From contig JAZQVM010000068.1 in the NCBI GenBank assembly GCA_045631845.1, positions 1 through 12,601 of the forward strand: a DNA stretch of 12,601 nt. The letters are read 5' to 3'. Shown here one piece after another: positions 7,563-12,601 of this stretch. Under the pieces are notes generated by a model, which was not told the origin of the DNA, did no database searches, and saw only the letters and a program-made list of their open reading frames with translations. Positions within the stretch are counted from its first letter, which is position 1. The number at the start of each line of letters is the position of its first letter. This DNA comes from CAKSHC01 sp045631845 (lineage in GTDB: Bacteria > Bacillota > Clostridia > Oscillospirales > UMGS1783). Made by a program: the position numbers and the translations under genes.

Positions 7563-9526
7563 TTGTTTCTCTCCGTCAGTTCTCGTATGCGGTCACGCAG
7601 GTAGGCGGCGTGTTCAAACTCCAGCATCTTGGCCGCCGCTTTCATTTCCTTCTCCAGCCGTGCCACCAGTTCCACTTTTTCTCGTTTACTTAGGCGGCGG
7701 CCGTCATATTCGGTGTTATAGTCGGATTTCGTGGTAATTTCCAGCACATCCCGAATGTCCTTTACAATGGTTTTCGGGGTGATGCCGTGCGCCTCATTAT
7801 AGGCGTGCTGGATCTCACGGCGGCGCTCGGTCTCGGTTATGGCTCGCTCCATCGATGGGGTCACTTCATCGGCGTATAAAATTACCTTACCCTCAGCATT
7901 ACGGGCGGCACGGCCGATGGTCTGAATCAGAGAGGTTTCCGAACGCAGGAAACCCTCTTTGTCGGCATCTAAAATAGCCACCAGTTCCACCTCGGGCAGG
8001 TCAAGCCCCTCTCGTAAGAGGTTGATACCCACCAGTACGTCAAACACGCCTTTGCGCAGGTCACGAATAATGTGCATCCGTTCAATGGTGTCCACATCGT
8101 GGTGCATATACCGCACCTTAATGCCCGCATCGGCTAAATATTCGGTCAGGTCTTCGGCCATCTTCTTGGTCAGGGTCGTGACCAGTACCCGCCGATCTCG
8201 CTCGGTACGCTGGCGAATCTCCGATAACAGATCGTCGATCTGTCCCATGGTCGGGCGCACCTCTACCACAGGGTCAAGCAGGCCCGTGGGGCGGATGATC
8301 TGCTCGGCCATCTGCTCCATGTGCTCTTTTTCATAATCCCCCGGCGTGGCCGAAACATAGATGGCCTGCGGGATTTTCTCTTGAAATTCGTCGAAATTTA
8401 AAGGGCGGTTATCGAGTGCCGAGGGCAGACGAAAGCCGTAGTTGATCAGCGATTCTTTACGGGAACGGTCGCCCCCGAACATGCCCCGCACCTGCGGCAG
8501 GGTGACATGCGACTCATCGACAAAGAGCAGAAAATCATCGGGGAAATAGTCGAGTAAAGTATAAGGGGTACTACCTGCCGGACGCCCCGAAATCACACGG
8601 GAATAGTTCTCAATACCCGAGCAGAAGCCAACCTCTCGCATCATTTCCATATCGTAGCGGGTGCGCTGTTCAATGCGTTGCGCCTCAATGAGTTTGCCCT
8701 GTTCGGTAAAATATTGTACCCGATCTTCCATCTCCCGCTCGATCTCAACCAAAGCGGCCTCCATCTTTTCGGGTGCCACCACATAGTGAGAGGCAGGGTA
8801 GATGGCTACATGGGACAGATCGCCCAACACTTCACCCGTGAGGGCGTTGATCTGGGTAATGCGGTCGATCTCATCCCCGAAAAATTCCACACGGATGCAG
8901 TCAGCACCCGCATAGGCAGGGAAAATTTCCACAATATCGCCCCGCACACGGAAGCGGTTGCGCTGAAAATCGATATCGTTGCGCTCGTACTGGGTTTCCA
9001 CCAAGCGGCGCAGCAACATATCCCGCTCCATCTCCATACCGCGGCGCAGAGAAATGACCATGCCGGTGTAATCGTCAGGGTCACCCAGCGTGTAGATGCA
9101 GGACACCGACGCCACAATGATCACATCCTTGCGCTCAAAGAGGGAGGAGGTGGCCGAGTGGCGCAGTTTCTCAATCTCGTCGTTGATGGACGAGTCCTTT
9201 TCAATATAGGTATCGGTATGAGCAATATAGGCTTCGGGCTGGTAATAATCGTAGTAAGAAACGAAGTATTCTACCGCATTTTTGGGGAAAAACTCCTTAA
9301 ATTCGGCACATAATTGCGCCGCTAAGGTCTTATTATGCGCCAAAATCAGGGTCGGTTTGCCCACCTTTTGAATGATATTGGCCATCGTAAAGGTCTTTCC
9401 CGAGCCCGTTACACCCAAAAGCACCTGCTCGCGCAAGCCATCCTTGACGCCCTGCGAAAGCGTTTCAATCGCCTGCGGTTGATCCCCCGTGGGCTTATAT
9501 TCACTTTTGAGATGGAATATACTCAT
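7559..9526 (-). CDS. uvrB: Excinuclease ABC subunit B (UvrB)
   Basis: UvrB is the DNA-verifying helicase-like subunit that receives damaged DNA from UvrA and then recruits UvrC for incision. The 655 residues cover the whole family architecture. Walker A GVTGSGKT is at 38-45. The beta-hairpin region rich in Tyr (YYDYYQPEAY) is at 91-100. The DESH box is at 337-340, motif VI QTIGRAARN at 535-543, and a C-terminal UVR domain of about 35 residues at 616-651 contacts UvrC. The ATG at 9526 is preceded by AGGAG with 5-nt spacing. It follows the ATP-grasp gene by 24 bp, with no promoter or terminator visible in between. Confidence 0.98.
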   Translation of the reverse strand: MSIFHLKSEYKPTGDQPQAIETLSQGVKDGLREQVLLGVTGSGKTFTMANIIQKVGKPTLILAHNKTLAAQLCAEFKEFFPKNAVEYFVSYYDYYQPEAYIAHTDTYIEKDSSINDEIEKLRHSATSSLFERKDVIIVASVSCIYTLGDPDDYTGMVISLRRGMEMERDMLLRRLVETQYERNDIDFQRNRFRVRGDIVEIFPAYAGADCIRVEFFGDEIDRITQINALTGEVLGDLSHVAIYPASHYVVAPEKMEAALVEIEREMEDRVQYFTEQGKLIEAQRIEQRTRYDMEMMREVGFCSGIENYSRVISGRPAGSTPYTLLDYFPDDFLLFVDESHVTLPQVRGMFGGDRSRKESLINYGFRLPSALDNRPLNFDEFQEKIPQAIYVSATPGDYEKEHMEQMAEQIIRPTGLLDPVVEVRPTMGQIDDLLSEIRQRTERDRRVLVTTLTKKMAEDLTEYLADAGIKVRYMHHDVDTIERMHIIRDLRKGVFDVLVGINLLREGLDLPEVELVAILDADKEGFLRSETSLIQTIGRAARNAEGKVILYADEVTPSMERAITETERRREIQHAYNEAHGITPKTIVKDIRDVLEITTKSDYNTEYDGRRLSKREKVELVARLEKEMKAAAKMLEFEHAAYLRDRIRELTERNK

Positions 9527-9550
9527 AAGTGCTCCTGATAATCGATTTCC

Positions 9551-10528
9551 TTATAACAGCTCGCGAATAACCTTTCCCTTACCGATGGGTAGACCGTCGT
9601 TCAATAAATAGTTCTGATGCAGGCCGATAGATGGGAAATTGTTGCCCTCAATGATGGCGGCACCGTCGGTGGTGATCGCCACATCCCAGCCGACATAGCG
9701 CATCTCGGGAATGAGGCGGGCGGCCGATTTGACCAGTTCAATGGCTTTGTCCATGTGCGGCACCTGTAGGTTGGCAAAATTATAGCCGGTGGTCGGATGC
9801 TTGTCAAAAACTTTCATAGCATCGTTTACCACGTTGCCTAAAATATGCCCGTCATCGTCGAGGGTCATCCAAATATCGTCGCAGCTGATCACGTCTTCCT
9901 GTCCGGCATTGATGCGCAGGGTTTTGAACAGTACCGTTGCCTCTCCGTCCTTGAGTAACGTCACCAAACGGACATTATTGACCGCCTTGGGGTTAACGGC
10001 GTTGAGATCGGGATGCTGAATGAGGGTGTCCTCAATTAAGTATTGCTCGCCCGCCATAGCCTTATCGTAAAGGGAGCGCAGATCGTCTGTCACCGTCACC
10101 TTTTCAATGCCGTGTCCGCCGAAATCGGCATGGCGCTTGGCAAACACCGTTTCCTTGCCCTTGACAAACTCACAAAAGCCGGCAAAGCCCACCTCACGCA
10201 GATCAATAAAATCACGGCCGATCTGCTTGCGGAAAATGCGGTTAAAGACAATCTTGTCATGGAAGATCATGGTATAGCCTCTCGTATTGAGGGAACGAAC
10301 GAGAGCGGCATAGTCCTGTTGATTGAGATAGTCGGCACGCTCCTTGCGGGAAAGGGCGGCATAGTTGCCCTTGACATAGTCAACATAGCCGCTGCCACGG
10401 GTCAGCGCATCCCAGAAAAAATCCAAAGCCACGCCCAAGTAGGAACGGTTATTCGCCTTAGCGGCATGGTGTAACATGGCTTTCATGCGAGGACGGTCAA
10501 TCTCTTTGATACGGTCAATAATACTCAT
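9551..10528 (-). CDS. ATP-grasp protein, sugar-transfer-associated type (substrate unknown)
   Basis: The 325-aa product resembles the sugar-transfer-associated ATP-grasp family, whose members are often encoded in polysaccharide or capsule clusters. ATP-grasp enzymes generally use ATP to ligate a carboxylate to an amine or thiol through an acyl phosphate. Visible elements are FAKRHADFGGHGIEKV (129-144, nucleotide-binding Lys and Gly-rich loop), YLIEDTLIQHP (163-173), NNVRLVT (184-190) and GWDVAITTDGAAIIEGNN (280-297, metal-binding Asp/Glu/Asn). There is no signal peptide or membrane segment, so it is probably cytosolic. The ATG at 10528 has AAGGGG six bases upstream. It leads an apparent operon with uvrB and uvrA, which gives no hint of its substrate. 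The family assignment is from recalled motifs. Confidence 0.8.
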   Translation of the reverse strand: MSIIDRIKEIDRPRMKAMLHHAAKANNRSYLGVALDFFWDALTRGSGYVDYVKGNYAALSRKERADYLNQQDYAALVRSLNTRGYTMIFHDKIVFNRIFRKQIGRDFIDLREVGFAGFCEFVKGKETVFAKRHADFGGHGIEKVTVTDDLRSLYDKAMAGEQYLIEDTLIQHPDLNAVNPKAVNNVRLVTLLKDGEATVLFKTLRINAGQEDVISCDDIWMTLDDDGHILGNVVNDAMKVFDKHPTTGYNFANLQVPHMDKAIELVKSAARLIPEMRYVGWDVAITTDGAAIIEGNNFPSIGLHQNYLLNDGLPIGKGKVIRELL

Positions 10529-10548
10529 AGTATGCCCCTTATCTTATA

Positions 10549-10567
10549 GTATAATATAATATTATAC
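10549..10567. promoter_or_regulatory. Perfect 19-bp palindrome, candidate operator
   Basis: GTATAATAT, a central A, then ATATTATAC: two exact 9-bp half sites. It covers the -10 box and predicted start point of the leftward ATP-grasp/uvrBA promoter, where a bound repressor dimer would block transcription. Being almost purely A+T, it could also be a by-product of stacked -10-like sequences. Confidence 0.45.
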
Positions 10568-10589
10568 ATCATCATTTTTTTCTTTGCAA
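10561..10589 (-). promoter_or_regulatory. Promoter of the ATP-grasp-uvrB-uvrA operon
   Basis: On the minus strand TTGCAA (10589-10584) is followed after 17 bp by a consensus TATAAT (10566-10561). Transcription should start near 10554, giving a leader of about 26 nt that contains the AAGGGG ribosome binding site. The -35 matches consensus at four of six bases. No GAACnnnnGTTC-type LexA box is visible here. Confidence 0.75.
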
Positions 10590-10612
10590 GTAGCGGAAGA
10601 ATATGATACAAT
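10584..10612 (+). promoter_or_regulatory. Promoter of the pseudouridine synthase gene
   Basis: TTGCAA (10584-10589), a 17-bp spacer and TACAAT (10607-10612), with an extended -10 TG giving TGATACAAT. The same TTGCAA, being its own reverse complement, is the -35 of the opposite promoter. The expected start point, about 7 bp past the -10, falls at 10619, the A of the ATG. Confidence 0.75.
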
Positions 10613-10618
10613 AAAAAT

Positions 10619-11482
10619 ATGAAAGAAATATCAGTAATGAAAAATGACGCCGGGCAACGGCTGGATAAGTACCTCATCAAGGGCTTCGGTATGCCGTCCT
10701 CGCTGGTCTATAAGTATCTGCGCAAAAAACGCATCCGCCTCGATGGGGTGCGTGCCAAAGGCGCCGAGATTCTCAAAGAGGGGAGTGTACTCACCCTCTA
10801 TATCAACGACGAGTTTTTTGACCATAAACGGGAAACGGTTGCCTTTGATGGGGCGGTCGAGATCGTCTATGAAGATAGCCAAATCGCCGTATTGTATAAA
10901 GAGGCGGGTTTGCTCTCTCATGCACCGTCGGGCGATTCGCTGGCGGCACGTTGGGTGTCGCACTTGACGGCAACGGGAGAGTATGATCCCAACGCTGAGC
11001 GCTCCTTTGTGCCGGCTTTATGTAATCGGCTCGATCGCAATACCGAGGGCTTGGTGATTGCCGCCAAAACGGCCGCCGCCCTGCGGGAGATGGACGAGCG
11101 GATTCGGGAGAGGCAGGTCAAAAAGTATTATGTCTGCACCGTGCAAGGTGCTCCGCCTAAGAATGCAGGAGAATTGACTGCCTATTTGCACAAGAATGAA
11201 AAAACCAACAAGGTGACGGTGTATGACACCCCGCACCCCGATGCCCGTCCCATCCGCACCGGCTATCGGGTGCTGAAAAAGGGTGCGCAATCCATGGTCG
11301 AGGTCGAGTTGCATACGGGGCGCCCTCACCAGATCCGTGCCGCTTTTGCCCATGCAGGATTCCCGCTGGTCGGCGATGTCAAATACGGCGGCGGCAAGGG
11401 CGGATATTTGCTCAGAGCCTATAAGGTGGTATTTGATTTTGAGGGCGATTTATTGTGCGCCGGGAAAACCGTTCAAATCTGA
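10619..11482 (+). CDS. RluA-family RNA pseudouridine synthase with S4 domain
   Basis: This family isomerises specific uridines in rRNA or tRNA to pseudouridine. The 287-aa product has an N-terminal S4-like RNA-binding domain (about residues 12-70, AGQRLDKYL then IRLDGVRAKGAEILKEG). The catalytic domain carries NRLDRNTEGLVIAAK (136-150, catalytic Asp139) and LHTGRPHQIRA (231-241). The target uridine cannot be told from sequence, so I give no RluB/C/D symbol. No Shine-Dalgarno precedes the ATG at 10619. An in-frame TGA at 10604 rules out a longer start, and homologues begin with a similar MKEI-type strand. A second ATG at 10637 has only a weak GAAAG upstream. Confidence 0.93.
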   Translation: MKEISVMKNDAGQRLDKYLIKGFGMPSSLVYKYLRKKRIRLDGVRAKGAEILKEGSVLTLYINDEFFDHKRETVAFDGAVEIVYEDSQIAVLYKEAGLLSHAPSGDSLAARWVSHLTATGEYDPNAERSFVPALCNRLDRNTEGLVIAAKTAAALREMDERIRERQVKKYYVCTVQGAPPKNAGELTAYLHKNEKTNKVTVYDTPHPDARPIRTGYRVLKKGAQSMVEVELHTGRPHQIRAAFAHAGFPLVGDVKYGGGKGGYLLRAYKVVFDFEGDLLCAGKTVQI

Positions 11483-11503
11483 TTTTGCAACGCAAAAATA
11501 TAC

Positions 11504-11532
11504 TTGACAAAACTTGATATTTTTTATATATT
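11504..11532 (+). promoter_or_regulatory. Sigma-A promoter of potA
   Basis: A consensus TTGACA (11504-11509), 17-bp spacer and TATATT (11527-11532, five of six matches). Transcription should start near 11539, leaving a leader of about 78 nt before the potA ATG. The promoter begins 21 bp after the pseudouridine synthase stop codon, so potA need not depend on readthrough from that gene. Confidence 0.85.
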
Positions 11533-11545
11533 AATAGTAGAAAAG

Positions 11546-11601
11546 GCTTGCCCTATACGGAAATGTTAAAAACCATCCGTACCGGGGCAGGCAATTTTTT
11601 T
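11546..11601 (+). promoter_or_regulatory. Terminator-like leader hairpin (candidate attenuator) of potA
   Basis: An outer stem pairs GCTTGCCCT (11546-11554) with GGGGCAGGC (11584-11592); seven pairs are Watson-Crick and two are G-U. An inner 6-bp stem pairs TACGGA (11556-11561) with TCCGTA (11576-11581), with a 14-nt A-rich loop between. The stem is followed by AA and seven T (11595-11601), then directly by the ribosome binding site. It lies downstream of the potA promoter and upstream of the gene, so it could end transcription early. It could also serve as terminator for transcripts from the upstream gene. It matches no riboswitch class I recognise. Confidence 0.65.
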
Positions 11602-11608
11602 AAGGAGG
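11602..11608 (+). promoter_or_regulatory. Strong ribosome binding site of potA
   Basis: AAGGAGG, eight bases before the ATG at 11617, is a near-perfect match to the 16S anti-Shine-Dalgarno. It adjoins the T tract of the leader hairpin. Confidence 0.85.
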
Positions 11609-11616
11609 GTCGGATC

Positions 11617-12601
11617 ATGGATCACGAACAGACCAAATCGGGCGACATCATTCGCCTCGAACATATCAGCATCTCTTTTGATGATGAGATTATTTTGGAT
11701 GATTTGAACTTGACCATAAAGGACAAGGAATTTGTGACTCTGCTCGGCCCGTCCGGTTGCGGAAAAACGACGACTTTGCGTATCATCGGCGGCTTTGCCC
11801 AGCCCGATGAGGGCGTGGTATACTTCGACGATGAAGATATTACCAAACTGCCCCCCCATAAACGCAACGTCAATACCGTTTTCCAAAAATATTCGCTGTT
11901 TCCCCATCTGAACGTTATTGAAAATGTGTCGTTTGGCTTGAAGTTGAAAAAATTACCCAAGGATAAGATCAACGCCTTGGCTACCGATATGCTTCGTTTG
12001 GTCGGCTTGGAAGGCTTCGAAAAGCGGAGTGTCGATTCCCTTTCGGGCGGTCAGCAACAGCGTGTAGCCATCGCCAGAGCCTTGGTCAACTCCCCCCGTG
12101 TCCTCCTGCTCGACGAGCCGCTCGGTGCCCTCGATCTCAAACTGCGTAAGGAATTGCAGATCGAACTCAAACGCATCCAAAAACAAACGGGCATTACTTT
12201 TATCTATGTTACCCACGATCAGGAAGAAGCCCTCACCATGTCGGACACCGTTGTGGTCATGAATAAGGGCGTTATCCAGCAGATCGGCACGCCCACTGAT
12301 ATATATAATGAGCCCAATAACGCCTTTGTCGCCCACTTTATCGGCGAGAGCAATATTATCGACGGGCATATGCTGGGCGATGAAAAAGTGGAATTTTCGG
12401 GCCGTATCTTCAAGTGTGTCGACCGTGGCTTTGAAGTCAACGAAACGGTGGACGTCGTTATCCGTCCGGAAGATATTTTGGTAACTAAGCCTGAGGACGG
12501 CATGATCATCGGCGTAGTCGAGTCGGTCGTCTTTATGGGTATGCACTATGTTATTACCGTTGATTCGGGCGGCTACCGCTGGCAGATCCGTTCTACCGTT
12601 G
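11617..12601 (+). CDS. potA: Spermidine/putrescine-type ABC transporter ATP-binding protein PotA (partial, 328 residues)
   Basis: This is the ATPase that powers import by a PotABCD-type transporter at the inner face of the membrane. Walker A GPSGCGKT is at 44-51. The Q-loop VFQKYSLFPHLNV spans 88-100 with Q90. Signature LSGGQQQR is at 142-149, Walker B LLLDEP at 163-168 and the switch His at H200. A TOBE-like C-terminal domain follows, with VIRPEDI near residue 281. The reading frame runs off the window with only the C-terminal part missing. The layout fits PotA best, but substrate cannot be proved from the ATPase alone, and iron or other CUT1/MOI importers have similar subunits. Permease genes potB/potC are expected next. 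Confidence 0.9.
   Translation, partial: MDHEQTKSGDIIRLEHISISFDDEIILDDLNLTIKDKEFVTLLGPSGCGKTTTLRIIGGFAQPDEGVVYFDDEDITKLPPHKRNVNTVFQKYSLFPHLNVIENVSFGLKLKKLPKDKINALATDMLRLVGLEGFEKRSVDSLSGGQQQRVAIARALVNSPRVLLLDEPLGALDLKLRKELQIELKRIQKQTGITFIYVTHDQEEALTMSDTVVVMNKGVIQQIGTPTDIYNEPNNAFVAHFIGESNIIDGHMLGDEKVEFSGRIFKCVDRGFEVNETVDVVIRPEDILVTKPEDGMIIGVVESVVFMGMHYVITVDSGGYRWQIRSTV

Noticed and set aside
8678..9313. Plus-strand open frame (211 codons) opposite uvrB
   Set aside because: Entirely antisense to conserved UvrB motifs, with no recognisable domain in the translation.
1..10528. Frequent ATCGGC / GATCGG hexamers along the plus strand, as a possible repeated signal
   Set aside because: They mostly coincide with the in-frame codon pair GCC-GAT (Ala-Asp) and similar on the minus-strand genes, so codon usage explains them without a separate motif.
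10529..10618. SOS (LexA) box controlling uvrBA
   Set aside because: I looked for GAACnnnnGTTC-type sites in the operon's promoter region and saw none. A different lineage-specific box cannot be excluded.
11483..11497. TTTTGC-AAC-GCAAAA inverted repeat just after the pseudouridine synthase stop, as a terminator
   Set aside because: The stem is short and A+T rich with no following T tract (ATATAC follows), so it is not a convincing terminator.

Overview
The window looks like chromosomal DNA from a Clostridia-type Firmicute. The block yicC-remA-gmk-rpoZ-priA-def is a classical Firmicutes arrangement. Shine-Dalgarno sequences are strong (AAGGAGG-like) and the promoters are sigma-A type. Protein features such as a DEEQ box in PriA also seem compatible with Clostridia. 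I cannot assign a genus. There are no mobile elements, CRISPR arrays, tRNAs or rRNAs; this is core genome.

Layout. Bases 1-10528 carry nine genes, all on the minus strand. In transcription order they are: an ATP-grasp protein of the sugar-transfer-associated type, uvrB, uvrA, yicC, remA, gmk, rpoZ, priA and def (its 3' part is cut by the window edge). The ATP-grasp gene, uvrB and uvrA are tightly packed, with a 24-nt gap and then an ATGA overlap. They read as one operon driven by a promoter near 10561-10589. A second promoter, with perfect consensus hexamers, starts immediately after the uvrA stop codon and drives yicC and the genes beyond it. These couple RNA turnover (YicC), matrix/osmotic gene control (RemA), GMP phosphorylation (Gmk), RNA polymerase omega (RpoZ), replication restart (PriA) and N-terminal methionine deformylation (Def).

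Bases 10619-12601 are on the plus strand. First is an RluA-family pseudouridine synthase, transcribed divergently from the ATP-grasp gene. Then comes potA, the ATPase of a polyamine-type ABC importer, truncated by the window end. It has its own promoter and a terminator-shaped hairpin in its leader.

The coding content is ordinary housekeeping, and I do not see a new multi-gene system. The unexplained signals are in the short intergenic regions. Between the ATP-grasp gene and the pseudouridine synthase, a self-complementary TTGCAA sits exactly 17 bp from a good -10 box on each side, so two opposite promoters appear to share one -35. The rightward promoter places its start on or next to the ATG (leaderless mRNA). 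A perfect 19-bp palindrome covers the leftward -10 and start point. In the potA leader, a hairpin followed by seven T lies between promoter and ribosome binding site, as in an attenuator.
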